A stretch of DNA of 64,000 bases from Planktothrix sp. PCC 11201 (GTDB lineage Bacteria > Cyanobacteriota > Cyanobacteriia > Cyanobacteriales > Microcoleaceae): the NCBI RefSeq assembly GCF_900009135.1, contig NZ_LT797688.1, positions 44,003 through 108,002 on the forward strand, given 5' to 3'. Position numbers and translations under genes: made by a program. The number at the start of each line of letters is the position of its first letter. Position 1 is the stretch's first letter. The notes under the pieces are model-generated. The model saw nothing but the letters and a program-made list of their open reading frames with translations, ran no database searches and was not told the DNA's origin. Shown piece by piece: positions 53,578-63,542 of this stretch.

Positions 53578-55698
53578 CTAATTCCCTAAAGGAATTTCGA
53601 TTAAAAAGTTAGTTCCGGTTCCTAATGCTGAAAAACAGGTGAGTTCCCCGTGGTGTTTATCTGTGACTAAATGATAAGCAATTGATAGTCCTAAACTGGT
53701 ACCTTTCCCTTGTAATTGTGGGGGAATAAAGGGATCAAAAATGCTTTTCCGTTCTATTTCCGACATCCCAATTCCATTATCTGCGATCGAAATAGCAACG
53801 GTATTTTCATTCTCTAAATAGGTGCGAATGGTAATTTTAGGTTGATCCACTAAATCATCCTTCAAACTGGTGGCTTCTAAACGATCAATGGTGTAGGTAA
53901 GTAAATTCATAAACACTTGATTTAGTTGTCCCGCATAGCAACCAACTTTGGGTAACGAACTATATTCCTTAACTAAAGTAATACCCGATCTTCCGGCTTT
54001 TGCTTGCAGACGATTTTGTAAGATTAAGATGGTACTATCTAACCCTTCATGAATATCAACAAACTTCATTTGAGATTCATCTAAACGGGTGAAATGACGC
54101 AGCGATCGCACGACATCTCTAATTCGTTCGGCTCCCACTTTCATCGACTCTAACATCCGGGGTAAATCCTGCTTTAAAAAGCTCAAATTGACTTCTTCTA
54201 TCTCATCGGCAATTTCAGGAACAATTTCAGGATAATACTGTTGATATAAGCTAACTAAATTCATTAAATCTTCAATATAATTTTTAGCATGAGCAATATT
54301 TCCCGAAATAAAACTCACTGGATTATTAATTTCATGGGCAATTCCCGCCACCAACTGCCCCAAGGATGACATTTTTTCGGTTTGAATTAGTTGGGTTTGG
54401 GTGCGTTGAAGTTGAGTTAAAATGGTTTCTAATTCGGCTCGTCGTTTGGCTTCTTGTTCTTCACTGCGCCGTAACGCTTGCTCCATTTGTTGACGTTCGG
54501 TAATATCTAAACCCACAAAAACCGCCGCCGAACCTCGGTGATATTTTTGGGCAACAATTAAATAAGTACAGGGAAACCCTCGGACATTAGCCGTTAGTTC
54601 CCGGGAACTTTTCCAGTGATCTTGAGCAAAAAATTCATAGACAAATTGATTAAATTCTGGGCTAGTTTGGAGAAATCCCACCTCTTTCCCGATGAAGGTT
54701 TCCGCCGGAACATTGTAGGAATTGGCTAAATGGCGATTCACCCCTAAATATTTTAAATCGGAACTAATCCAAGAGACTAACCCGGGGACGGCATTTAATA
54801 CGGCTTCTAATTGATCCTTGGAGGCTAAAATGGCAGAAGACGTGGCTTTTTGTTCAGAAATATCATGGGCAAAACCACAAATTAAGGGTAAACCCGGAAC
54901 TGAAACTGCACCGAATTCGGTTTCAACGGTTAAAGTCGGATCGGAGGACTCTAATTCTAAATAATTAATTTTAAAATTAACCGGAAAAATAGAACCGGAT
55001 TTTCTTTGATAACTGGACTCAAAGGTTAATGATCCTTTTTGTTTTAATTCTTGGCAATATTCCTGCCAAACCACGGTAGTTAAATCGGGATCAATATTAT
55101 GAATATTTAGTTGCAGTAATTCACTTTCCGTATAGCCCAACATCCGACAGGCGGATTGATTCACATAGCAAAAATTACCTTCTAAAGTCATCCAGAAAAT
55201 AGCTGTTGCTGCCTGATCAAATGCTTTTTGAGTCAGTTGTAATTTTTCTTGTAATTGTTTTTGAGGCGTAATTACTTCTAGGTATAAAATTAACCCGCCA
55301 ATCTCTCCCGATGCGGTTTGCCAAGGTTGAACTACCCATTTATTCCACTGAATAGAACCCTGGGTTAAAGGGTGGTAGGTTTCCAGTTCCCAACGGGGTA
55401 ATTTCCCCGCCAAAGATAGTTCGGCATTCTGATACCAAATTTCCGGTAAATGGGGAAACCATTGTTGATGAGCCGAACCGATTAAATTAATATTGCCTTC
55501 GCCATAGTCCTGTTGCCATTGGCGGGATACGGCTAAATATCGCAGTTGCGGGTCAACCATCGCCATGGCCGTCGGCAGATATTCCACGAAGCGACGGAAA
55601 TAATCTGGATCGGAGTGGGCAGAATCTGGGACACCGAACCCAGTCCCAGGGGGGTCGGAGGGGTTGGAAATAGTAGTGGGTTGAACTTGTTTATCCAC
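53578..55698 (-). CDS. PAS-domain sensor histidine kinase
   Basis: 706 residues starting from a GTG with GAGGGAG upstream. Three PAS domains (about 30-140, 150-280, 295-400) lead into a HisKA region (GQLVAGIAHEINNPVSFISGNI, phosphoacceptor His) and an HATPase domain with N-box NQVFMNLLTYTIDRL, DNGIGMS and GKGTSLGLSIAYHLV. It is soluble, with no membrane helix. The response regulator is not in the window. Confidence 0.9.
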   Translation of the reverse strand: MDKQVQPTTISNPSDPPGTGFGVPDSAHSDPDYFRRFVEYLPTAMAMVDPQLRYLAVSRQWQQDYGEGNINLIGSAHQQWFPHLPEIWYQNAELSLAGKLPRWELETYHPLTQGSIQWNKWVVQPWQTASGEIGGLILYLEVITPQKQLQEKLQLTQKAFDQAATAIFWMTLEGNFCYVNQSACRMLGYTESELLQLNIHNIDPDLTTVVWQEYCQELKQKGSLTFESSYQRKSGSIFPVNFKINYLELESSDPTLTVETEFGAVSVPGLPLICGFAHDISEQKATSSAILASKDQLEAVLNAVPGLVSWISSDLKYLGVNRHLANSYNVPAETFIGKEVGFLQTSPEFNQFVYEFFAQDHWKSSRELTANVRGFPCTYLIVAQKYHRGSAAVFVGLDITERQQMEQALRRSEEQEAKRRAELETILTQLQRTQTQLIQTEKMSSLGQLVAGIAHEINNPVSFISGNIAHAKNYIEDLMNLVSLYQQYYPEIVPEIADEIEEVNLSFLKQDLPRMLESMKVGAERIRDVVRSLRHFTRLDESQMKFVDIHEGLDSTILILQNRLQAKAGRSGITLVKEYSSLPKVGCYAGQLNQVFMNLLTYTIDRLEATSLKDDLVDQPKITIRTYLENENTVAISIADNGIGMSEIERKSIFDPFIPPQLQGKGTSLGLSIAYHLVTDKHHGELTCFSALGTGTNFLIEIPLGN

Positions 55699-56009
55699 GA
55701 TTTGACACTCCCTCAGTCAAAATTGGGTTAGGAAAACTCCATTTGTTCATACAAGAAGATATGGATTCAATAAAATTGAATATTACCCTGATGAGGGGTG
55801 TTACCCTCCATTGTATAATTAATTGCAGGAGTTTGTCTATGAATTGAGCCTTTTTCTTGATCATTCCCACCGCAGTAAAGGAATCTAAACGGAAAATTAT
55901 GATTTTTTCCTCCGATGAATTGTCATCTATTATACTGAAATCCGATCTAACAATTAATTCAACTCTACAAAGTTTGGGGTGAGAAAGCCCTGAAGGGCTT
56001 ACTACGGGG
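55699..56009. other. Gap between sensor kinase and TpsB gene
   Basis: 311 bases, AT-rich. The end holds AGCCCTGAAGGGCT, a perfect palindrome, just after the TpsB stop, possibly a transcript end. No other structure was recognised. Confidence 0.5.
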
Positions 56010-57851
56010 TTAGAAGGGTTTCCAATTGAAAAGGAAATAAATCCCTTGTTCCTGTAAACTGCGATCGCGAGACTCTAATTTAATTAAGGGAATTCCCCAG
56101 TCAATTTGTGCGGTTATGCGATCGCCATATTGCCACTTTAATCCTAACCCAATTGATAATAATGTGCGATCGGGCAATGTTAATTCTCCGGGCGCATTCC
56201 AAGCCTGACCAAAATCTATAAAAGGTGTAAGTTGGAGGATGCCTTCACCATTTTTAGTTCTCAAAATTGGATAACGCAATTCTGCGGAGGCAAATACCAC
56301 ATTATCGCGTAACAAAACATCTTGACGATACCCTCGCACACTCTCTAAACCCCCCAGTCCCATCTGTTCTAAAGTGAGTAATTCTTGGTTGGTGAGTTGA
56401 ACATCAGAACGGAGTAAAAAAATCGTATCGGGCGCTAATAAACGTACCCATTGGGCTTGACCGCGCCAGGAAAAATATCGACTATCGGGTTGATCGGAAC
56501 TGAGGGTGGCATCCAATAATCCTACCCCAAAACTGAGTTGCGATCGCACCGCTAAGACCTGTTTTGGCCCCTGATTCGTATATTCTTGAAAAAATCGCAC
56601 AATAGAAAGTCGGGTTTTTCCATCATCCTCGGCCCCCCTGGACAGGGGAAAACCCACTCCTAAAATACTTGTGTCACTTTCCTGACGGCCAAAGGTTAAT
56701 CCTAATGCCAATTCCTCCGTTGGGGTGCGGATAATCGGTTGGCGAAATCGCAATTCATACGTCCGACTATTCCCCCTAATATCCAAATTGTCAAAAGGCG
56801 GTTCAATAATTTGGCTATTAGTCGAGTTGAAATAAAATCCTAATGTGGCATTGCGAGATGTCAGGGGAAAGGTATATAAAACATCTCCAATACTACTTCC
56901 TTGGGTATTACTAAAGGATAATTCTAAGCGATCGCCCTGCCCTAATAAATTCCCTTCTTTGACTTCAATTCCCCGTTGCCAAGATCCCACCGCCGGAGAC
57001 CGATTATTATTGGTAAATAAACTCAGATCAAAGGTTTCTGCCGTTTGAAACTCAATATTCAGAATACTTTCCCCAGGTTGAGTTCCCGCTGCCAATTCCG
57101 CCGAAATCGTTTTCACCACTGGATCAAGTTGTAGCAATTGTAAAGTTTGTAACAGATGTTTTTGATTAAAGGGTTTCTGAGTCACTAATTCTAACCGACT
57201 CTTAATATAGTTGGGGTTTAAACGTCCTTTTCCTTTAATATTAATCTCTGTGACTTTCCCTTCTAAAATTGCAATAGTAACAATTCCATTGGTTAAAGGT
57301 TGAGCCGGAATAAATGCCCCAGAGGTAATATAACCCTGTTTAATATATAAATCCGTTACCGCAGAACGGGCTTGCAATAGTTCCGTAAAAGTAATCGGAC
57401 GACCAACAAAATCTTTGGTAACTTCAGCTAATTTTTGATCAGAAAAAACTGTATTACCTTCAAAATTAAAGCGTTCAATATTAATAGTATTGGGACTATC
57501 TGGAATATTGTCTGGAGTTGTTGGCGTGGGAACCAATGGAGAAAACAGACGTTCTGTTGGGGGTAGGGGTTCAGGAAGTTGGGGTTCGGTGCGTCCAGGT
57601 TGAGGAGGAATCGGGATAATAGAACGATCAGAGGGTAAAGACTCTGGAATTTGAGCCAACAGAGGATGACTCACCGCAGTTAAGGCGCAATTAATTTGTA
57701 CTGCTAGAATTAAACTGGCAAACAATTGAGAGTAGACTTGAATATACCGAAGGCGAGAAAATTGCCATAGCAGGATCAATAATTTCAGATTCGGTTTAAA
57801 TTGTTCTATGGGTAAATAATTAATCGACGGTCGAGGACTTAAAGGGCGCAT
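56010..57851 (-). CDS. TpsB/ShlB-type outer-membrane transporter (two-partner secretion)
   Basis: 613 residues. A signal-like segment lies at about 43-72 (LFASLILAVQINCALTAVSHPLLAQ), then a Pro-rich stretch, a POTRA_2 domain (about 125-205; FNFEGNTVFSDQKLAEVTKDFVGR), a second POTRA, and a 16-strand beta-barrel ending in YFLFNWKPF, with the terminal Phe usual for Omp85 members. VRGYRQDVLL matches the conserved loop 6 motif (VRGYR). It would export a large TpsA haemagglutinin-like protein, but none is visible in the window. Confidence 0.9.
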   Translation of the reverse strand: MRPLSPRPSINYLPIEQFKPNLKLLILLWQFSRLRYIQVYSQLFASLILAVQINCALTAVSHPLLAQIPESLPSDRSIIPIPPQPGRTEPQLPEPLPPTERLFSPLVPTPTTPDNIPDSPNTINIERFNFEGNTVFSDQKLAEVTKDFVGRPITFTELLQARSAVTDLYIKQGYITSGAFIPAQPLTNGIVTIAILEGKVTEINIKGKGRLNPNYIKSRLELVTQKPFNQKHLLQTLQLLQLDPVVKTISAELAAGTQPGESILNIEFQTAETFDLSLFTNNNRSPAVGSWQRGIEVKEGNLLGQGDRLELSFSNTQGSSIGDVLYTFPLTSRNATLGFYFNSTNSQIIEPPFDNLDIRGNSRTYELRFRQPIIRTPTEELALGLTFGRQESDTSILGVGFPLSRGAEDDGKTRLSIVRFFQEYTNQGPKQVLAVRSQLSFGVGLLDATLSSDQPDSRYFSWRGQAQWVRLLAPDTIFLLRSDVQLTNQELLTLEQMGLGGLESVRGYRQDVLLRDNVVFASAELRYPILRTKNGEGILQLTPFIDFGQAWNAPGELTLPDRTLLSIGLGLKWQYGDRITAQIDWGIPLIKLESRDRSLQEQGIYFLFNWKPF

Positions 57852-58022
57852 AAAAAAATGTTTAAATTAGGTTTTACTCAAAAAAATATCAAGAATATAC
57901 TGGGATCATCATGATTAACCTTTTGGTTGTTTCTTTTCGGGGACTTATTCTTTTAATCATCTCCTCCTTCTTTTATAATCAAAAAATAAGCTAACCCTGA
58001 AATATAATTGAGTCAAATTTTT

Positions 58023-58364
58023 ATGACCATGGTTTATCAAGTCCGCCTGATTAACGAAGCTGAAGGTTTAGATTGCACAATTGCAGTTCCTGATGACCAA
58101 TATATTCTCGATATTGCAGAAGACAACGGGATTCGTCTACCATCAGGATGTAAACAAGGAGATTGTTCCGCTTGTGTGGCTAAACTCCTCCAGGGTCAAG
58201 TGGATCAAAGTGAACAAAAATTTCTCCGTCCTGGGGAAATTGCCATGGGCTATACTGTAACCTGTGTTGCTTACCCTCGTTCAGACTGTACCCTGATCAC
58301 CCATCAAGAAAAGGTTTTATATCAATCTTCTCTGTATCATCAGTCTAGTTCCGATCCCGGTTAA
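58023..58364 (+). CDS. 2Fe-2S plant-type ferredoxin
   Basis: 113 residues from the ATG at 58023. The fold is plant-type with Cys ligands in SGCKQGDCSACVAKL and the distal VTCVAYPRSDC. It differs from PetF in the loop and has a Ser-rich tail. Probably a minor electron carrier. The second ferredoxin-like gene in the window is at 27726. Confidence 0.88.
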   Translation: MTMVYQVRLINEAEGLDCTIAVPDDQYILDIAEDNGIRLPSGCKQGDCSACVAKLLQGQVDQSEQKFLRPGEIAMGYTVTCVAYPRSDCTLITHQEKVLYQSSLYHQSSSDPG

Positions 58365-58417
58365 TCACTCAATTTCCGCCTAAGATGCTCGTTAGTTCCT
58401 AACTTTTTATTATCAAT

Positions 58418-58843
58418 ATGGATCGCTTTTTATACGAAAAATCTATTTCTTATCAGGGGCATTTAATTATTCCCTTTGTTCGAGTAACCGTGAGTAATAA
58501 AAAGATTTATTCCTATATTTTATTATCCCAATTAGGGCATAAAGGCAAATTCCATAAATCAGAGAACCCGGCTGATCTTTATTGTAGTCAACTGGAAAAA
58601 ATTATTGAAATTGCCCTGGATCATTTAGATAAATATTCTGATATTGTTCCTAAAGAGGATTATTTTCAATGTCGATACACCTATCAAAATGATTTAATTT
58701 TAATTTATAAAGAAGGCGGAAAATACTATTATGATCATTACAAATCCTACAGTCTAAATAATATTGCAGCCCCTAAACTCTTTACTTCGGAACAGGATTG
58801 TATTAATTGGGTTAAAGCGGGGTTAGATCATTCGCGCAAATAA
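58418..58843 (+). CDS. Conserved hypothetical protein
   Basis: 141 residues, Tyr- and Lys-rich, with IYSYILLSQLGHKGKFHKSENPADLY, a repeated Tyr cluster (KYYYDHYKSYS) and a C-terminal NWVKAGLDHS. No domain is recognised. Transcribed in the same direction as the ferredoxin gene 53 bases earlier. Confidence 0.65.
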   Translation: MDRFLYEKSISYQGHLIIPFVRVTVSNKKIYSYILLSQLGHKGKFHKSENPADLYCSQLEKIIEIALDHLDKYSDIVPKEDYFQCRYTYQNDLILIYKEGGKYYYDHYKSYSLNNIAAPKLFTSEQDCINWVKAGLDHSRK

Positions 58844-58920
<77 letters not shown>

Positions 58921-59007
58921 ATGCCTAAATTAGACATCTTTGTTAGTATAACACATAAAAGATCAGTTAGGATCAAAAAGATGTGAATTTAGTAGGAAAA
59001 GGTCAGC

Positions 59008-59877
59008 GTGGTAGTCAAGCCAGACTGGTTAAGAGTCAAAGCCCCTCAATGGGAGCGTGTTGGCAACGTTAAAGGGATTTTGCGGGATTTAGGCTTAAAC
59101 ACCGTCTGTGAGGAAGCCTCCTGTCCCAACATTGGGGAATGCTTCAATGCTGGAACCGCCACATTTTTAATTATGGGGCCAGCCTGTACCCGGGCTTGTC
59201 CCTACTGTGATATTGATTTCGAGAAAAAACCCCAACCCCTAGATACTACTGAACCCGAAAGACTAGCGGAAGCGGTACGACGCATGAACTTGAATCATGT
59301 TGTGATCACTTCTGTCAACCGGGATGACCTACCCGATGGCGGTGCGTCCCAGTTTGTTCGGTGTATTGAGGGGGTGCGATCGCTCTCTCCCCAAACCACT
59401 ATTGAGGTCTTAATTCCTGATTTGTGTGGGAATTGGGACGCCCTAGAAATAATTTTGCAAGCTAAACCGGAAGTTCTCAACCACAATACCGAAACCATCA
59501 AACGGCTGTATCGTCGGGTTCGTCCCCAAGGCGACTATCAGCGCAGTTTGGAGTTATTAAAGCGATCGCGCCAACTCAGACCCGAGGTTTATACTAAATC
59601 TGGGTTAATGGTGGGACTAGGTGAAACCGATGCCGAAGTTCGGGAAGCCATGGAGGACTTACGAGCCGTTGACTGTGATATTTTAACCTTGGGTCAATAT
59701 CTCCAACCCACACCCAAACATTTAGCCGTTCAGGGATTTATCACACCCGAACAATTTGATACTTGGCGAGATTTTGGTGAGTCTATCGGTTTCTTACAGG
59801 TGGTGGCTTCTCCCCTAACCCGCAGTTCCTACCACGCCGAACAGGTACGAGCCTTAATGCACCAATATCCCCGTTAA
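59008..59877 (+). CDS. lipA: Lipoyl synthase
   Basis: 289 residues from a GTG with AGGAAAAGG upstream. The radical SAM enzyme carries two clusters: [12 protein letters not shown] binds the auxiliary cluster and [11 protein letters not shown] the SAM cluster. The C-terminal motif RSSYHAE is present. It inserts sulphur into octanoyl-protein to make lipoate. The 3' end is tandemly duplicated downstream. Confidence 0.96.
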   Translation: MVVKPDWLRVKAPQWERVGNVKGILRDLGLNTVCEEASCPNIGECFNAGTATFLIMGPACTRACPYCDIDFEKKPQPLDTTEPERLAEAVRRMNLNHVVITSVNRDDLPDGGASQFVRCIEGVRSLSPQTTIEVLIPDLCGNWDALEIILQAKPEVLNHNTETIKRLYRRVRPQGDYQRSLELLKRSRQLRPEVYTKSGLMVGLGETDAEVREAMEDLRAVDCDILTLGQYLQPTPKHLAVQGFITPEQFDTWRDFGESIGFLQVVASPLTRSSYHAEQVRALMHQYPR

Positions 59878-60012
59878 TATGTAGTGAGTCCTAAAGGACT
59901 CCCTCTCAAGGTACGAGCCTTAATGCAGCAATATCCGCGTTAATACCGTAGTGAGTCCTTTAGGACTCCCTCTCAAGGTTCGAGCCTTAATACAACGATA
60001 TCCGGGTTGATA
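59844..60012. repeat. Tandem duplications of the lipA 3' end
   Basis: Three copies, about 66-67 bases apart, of the block GG(T)ACGAGCCTTAATGCA..AATATCC..GTT. The first is the true end of lipA; copies two and three start at 59910 and 59977 and lie in the gap. The spacer carries GAGTCCTAAAGGACTC, a perfect palindrome, with a diverged second copy (GAGTCCTTTAGGACTC). Confidence 0.85.
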
Positions 60013-60068
60013 CTCCAGTTTCCCAAAATTGAGACAAAATAGAGATAATATTCTAACCCTTGAGAACG

Positions 60069-61868
60069 ATGACTTGCTGTATCAACCCCCAATGTAAGAA
60101 CCCAAACAACCCCGATAATACGGTTTACTATCAAAGCTGCGGTGTCAAAATACCCGACTTGCTGCTGTACAGACGGTTTCGCAGGATCAAATTTTTGGGT
60201 AAAGGGGGGTTTGGTCGGACTTATTTAGCCGAAGATCGGGATAAACTGAATGAGAAATGTGTGGTTAAACAGTTAGTTGTTAATAACCCAGGAACAAAAG
60301 TCTTAGAATTATTTGAACGAGAAGCGAAACAACTGCAACAACTGGGACAACATCCCCAAATTCCGGCGTTATCAGCCTATTTCTCGGAAAATAATCAACT
60401 CTATTTAGTTCAGCAATATATTGAAGGGGAAACTTTAGATCAAATTTTACAAAAACAAGGAGTTTGGACAGAACAGCAAGTTAAGGAATTATTAATCAGT
60501 TTATTACCTGTTCTCGAATTTATTCACCAGCAAAAGGTGATTCACCGTGACCTCAAACCCGATAATATTATGCGTCGTGGAAATGGGGAATATGTGTTAA
60601 TTGATTTTGGGGTAGCGAAAGATTTATCCGCAACGGTAGTCTATATCAAACCAACCATTGTGGGTTCCCATGGATATGCAAGTTTTGAACAAATGCAGGG
60701 GGGAGAAGCCTACGCCGCCAGTGATTTATATAGTTTAGGAGCAACTTGTTTTTATCTATTGACTCAAGTTCTACCCGATCAATTATGGTTTGATGAAGGG
60801 TATAGTTGGACGAAAAATTGGCAACAATATTTAAAGCAGCCTCTGAGTCCAGAATTAAATAAAGTTCTTGATCAGCTATTAAAAAAAGATATTGGAGATC
60901 GTTACTCCTCTGCTGATCAGGTGTTACAGAATTTACAGATACCGTCAACACCTCGACCGACACCATCACCCCAAGTATCCTGGCAAAAACCCACCCTGGT
61001 TACTACTCTCACCGGACATTCATCTTCTGTCACGTCTGTAGCTTTCAGTCCCGATAGTCGAACGTTAGCTAGTGGGAGTTGGGACAACACGATTAAATTG
61101 TGGGATGTGCACAGCCAACGGGAAATTGTCACTCTCACCGGACATTCACGTTGGGTCTACTCTGTAGCCTTCAGTCCCGATAGTCGCACCTTAGCCAGTG
61201 GGAGCAGGGACAACACGATAAAATTGTGGGATGTGCACAGCCAACGGGAAATTCCTGCTCTCACCGGACATTCTAATCATGTCAGGTCTGTAGCCTTCAG
61301 TCCCGATGGTCGGACGTTAGCCAGTGGGAGTTACAAGACGATTAAATTGTGGGATATGCAGAGCCAAGGGGAAATTACTGCTCTCACCGGACATTCAAAT
61401 TGGGTCAATTCTGTAGCCTTCAGTCCCGATGGTCGGACGTTAGCGAGTGGGAGTGAGGACAACACGATAAAATTGTGGGATGTGCAGAGCCAAGGGCAAA
61501 TTGCCACGCTCACCGGACATTCACGTTGGGTCAGGTCTGTAGCCTTCAGTCCCGACGGTCGGACGTTAGCTAGTGGGAGTGATGACAACACGATAAAATT
61601 GTGGGATGTGCGTAGCCAACGGGAAATTGCCACTCTCACCGGACATTCTAATCATGTTTGCTCTGTAGCCTTCAGTCCCGATGGTCGGACGTTAGCTAGT
61701 GGGAGTGATGAAAGGAAGATTAAATTGTGGGATGTGCACAGCCAACGGGAAATTGCCACTCTCACCGGACATTCAAGTTATGTCCTGTCTGTAGCCTTCA
61801 GTCCCGATGGTCGGACGTTAGCCAGTGGGAGTGGAGACAAGACGATTAAATTGTGGCAGGCACGATAG
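60069..61868 (+). CDS. Ser/Thr protein kinase with seven WD40 repeats
   Basis: About 599 residues from the ATG at 60069. A short Cys-rich N-terminus (CCINPQCKNP...YQSCGVKIP) looks like a zinc-ribbon tag. The kinase domain has GKGGFGRTY, HRDLKPDNIM and DFGVAKD, then a Pro-rich linker, then seven WD40 repeats beginning LTGHS and ending IKLWD. Repeats are almost identical even at DNA level, suggesting recent expansion. It probably phosphorylates targets recruited by the propeller. Confidence 0.95.
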   Translation: MTCCINPQCKNPNNPDNTVYYQSCGVKIPDLLLYRRFRRIKFLGKGGFGRTYLAEDRDKLNEKCVVKQLVVNNPGTKVLELFEREAKQLQQLGQHPQIPALSAYFSENNQLYLVQQYIEGETLDQILQKQGVWTEQQVKELLISLLPVLEFIHQQKVIHRDLKPDNIMRRGNGEYVLIDFGVAKDLSATVVYIKPTIVGSHGYASFEQMQGGEAYAASDLYSLGATCFYLLTQVLPDQLWFDEGYSWTKNWQQYLKQPLSPELNKVLDQLLKKDIGDRYSSADQVLQNLQIPSTPRPTPSPQVSWQKPTLVTTLTGHSSSVTSVAFSPDSRTLASGSWDNTIKLWDVHSQREIVTLTGHSRWVYSVAFSPDSRTLASGSRDNTIKLWDVHSQREIPALTGHSNHVRSVAFSPDGRTLASGSYKTIKLWDMQSQGEITALTGHSNWVNSVAFSPDGRTLASGSEDNTIKLWDVQSQGQIATLTGHSRWVRSVAFSPDGRTLASGSDDNTIKLWDVRSQREIATLTGHSNHVCSVAFSPDGRTLASGSDERKIKLWDVHSQREIATLTGHSSYVLSVAFSPDGRTLASGSGDKTIKLWQAR

Positions 61869-62396
61869 GGGTGGGTTCGAGTAGCAGAAACCGGGTTTCT
61901 CAAGATATCTTGATTTGTGGCAATTAATTTAATTAGAAACCGGGTTTCTTTGGGTATTTGCGATCGCATTCGGTGCGGGTTTAGCATTCGGGGCGGGTTT
62001 AGCCAGATTTTTGCTAATTAACAGAGGTTGTCTCGAACCCGCCCCTACAATTGGGGGATTTGATAATAGGGGAAAGTGCGATCGCTTGTGTCTAAATCAA
62101 CCCATGACAATCACCCTAATTATCTTAATATTACCCAAACTGTAGGGGCGGGTTCGCGTTAATCTTTGTTAATCAGCAAAAATCTAAATCAACCCGCCCC
62201 CACCAGAAACCGAATTAGAAACCCCTGTTTCTTTGGTATTTGCGATCGCATTTGGGGCGGGTTTAGCCAGATTTTCGATCATTAACAGAGCATTCGGGGC
62301 AGGTTTAGCCAGATTTTTGCTAATTAACAGAGATAGTCTCGAACCTGCCCCTACAATTGGGGGATTTGATAATATGGGAAAGTGCGATCGCTATAA
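61869..62396. repeat. Direct-repeat region upstream of the toxin-antitoxin genes
   Basis: Two diverged copies (about 61919-62096 and 62207-62396) of a repeat of roughly 180 bases with GAAACCGGGTTTC or GAAACCCCTGTTTC, TTTGCGATCGCATT, GGGTTTAGCCAGATTTT and CCCCTACAATTGGGGGATTTG words. A third copy lies at 63081-63275. The two copies on either side of the toxin-antitoxin genes are the closest to each other. Confidence 0.8.
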
Positions 62397-62404
62397 TTAA
62401 TATT

Positions 62405-62734
62405 ATGGAAAGTCAACCCAGGGAGATTCAACGTTATGTGACACCAGATGGTAAAATTCCCTTTGATCAGTGGTACGAATCCCTAAGCGACGCTAAAACT
62501 CAATATAAAATAGATGCAAGGATAGAACGAATTGCGTTAGGTAATTTAGGAGATTACCGTTTTGTAGGAGCAGGGGTTTATGAGTTCAGAATTAATTATG
62601 GCCCTGGTTATCGCCTTTACTTTGGACAAATCGGATTAAAAATTGTGTTATTGCTGTTTGGGGGAGATAAAAGCACCCAAAAACAAGATATTCGTCAAGC
62701 TCAGGAGTATTGGAAAGATTATGACAAACATTAA
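62405..62734 (+). CDS. RelE/HigB-type toxin (addiction module killer protein)
   Basis: 109 residues from the ATG at 62405. Matches the phage Gp49/HigB-like killer family: IQRYVTPDGKIPFDQWYESL, then DARIERIALGNLGDYRFVGAGVYEFRINYGPGYRLYFGQ, and a GGDKSTQKQDIRQA tail. Such toxins are ribosome-dependent mRNA interferases. The following gene overlaps its end by 14 bases and is the expected antitoxin. Confidence 0.85.
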   Translation: MESQPREIQRYVTPDGKIPFDQWYESLSDAKTQYKIDARIERIALGNLGDYRFVGAGVYEFRINYGPGYRLYFGQIGLKIVLLLFGGDKSTQKQDIRQAQEYWKDYDKH

Positions 62735-63080
62735 AATACCAACTTCTAAACCCTATCATGATTTTATCATTGAAAAGCTGAAAAATTCTGAACACGCTGC
62801 GGGTTTTTTGACCGCAATATTAGAAGAAGAAAACCCCGAACCTGAATTATTGAAAAATGCGATCGCTAAGGTAATTGAAGCAAAATATCAAAATCAAGAT
62901 TTATCAAACGAAGCCAAATTATGTTATGAAAAACTCAATCACCTGTTAACAAAATCAGGTTGTGCTGAAATTTATGGTTTTATTGAATTATTGAATAGTT
63001 TGGGATTTGAGATTTCAATTCATGTTAAAGAATATATTACAGAAGTTGAGGAAGAAGAACCTGCGATCGCTTGTTTCTAA
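62721..63080 (+). CDS. Putative antitoxin of the RelE/HigB-type pair
   Basis: 119 residues from the ATG at 62721, overlapping the toxin stop. The N-terminal part YHDFIIEKLKNSEHAAGFLTAILEEE resembles the addiction-module antidote family. The usual HTH after it is not evident; the C-terminal half (SGCAEIYGFIELLNSLGFEI) may contain a diverged one. The last residues (EEEEPAIACF) run into the repeat, so the C-terminus may be altered. Confidence 0.72.
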   Translation: MTNIKIPTSKPYHDFIIEKLKNSEHAAGFLTAILEEENPEPELLKNAIAKVIEAKYQNQDLSNEAKLCYEKLNHLLTKSGCAEIYGFIELLNSLGFEISIHVKEYITEVEEEEPAIACF

Positions 63081-63275
63081 ATCAACCCGCCCCCACCAGA
63101 AACCGAATTAGAAACCCCTGTTTCTTTGGTATTTGCGATCGCATTCGGGGCAGGTTTAGCCAGATTTTTGCTAATTAACAGAGCATTCGGGGCAGGTTTA
63201 GCCAGATTTCTGATCATTGACAGAGATAGTCTCGAACCTGCCCCTACAATTGGGAATTTGATAATATGGCAAAGT
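63081..63275. repeat. Third copy of the direct repeat, downstream of the toxin-antitoxin genes
   Basis: Very close to 62207-62396 (AATCAACCCGCCCCCACCAG..., GTTTAGCCAGATTT, CCCCTACAATTGGG). Together the two copies bracket the pair of genes. Confidence 0.8.
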
Positions 63276-63344
63276 GCGATCATAATTCAGAAACTTGACA
63301 ATAATAGAATGGGCGACTATTATTTTTAGTTTTAACCTTTAAAA

Positions 63345-63418
63345 CGGGACTGACGGGGCTCGAACCCGCAACTTCCGCCGTGACAGGGCGGTGCTCTAAC
63401 CAATTGAACTACAGTCCC
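63345..63418 (-). tRNA. tRNA-Asp (anticodon GTC)
   Basis: 74 bases on the minus strand: acceptor GGGACTG/CAGTCCC, anticodon loop CTGTCAC, T-arm with GGTTCGAGCCC, discriminator G as usual for Asp. It lies just after the repeat region, so a tRNA is close to the possible mobile segment. Confidence 0.95.
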
Positions 63419-63542
63419 TTGCTGTCGTTCTTTTTTTTGCGACAATTTTTATTATTACTGCTTTTTTCTAATTTGTCAAGCCTTTCTGGGAATTTTTTTT
63501 CAGAAAGCCTGACTGAAGCCAACAAATTAGGAGGGATTCTCA

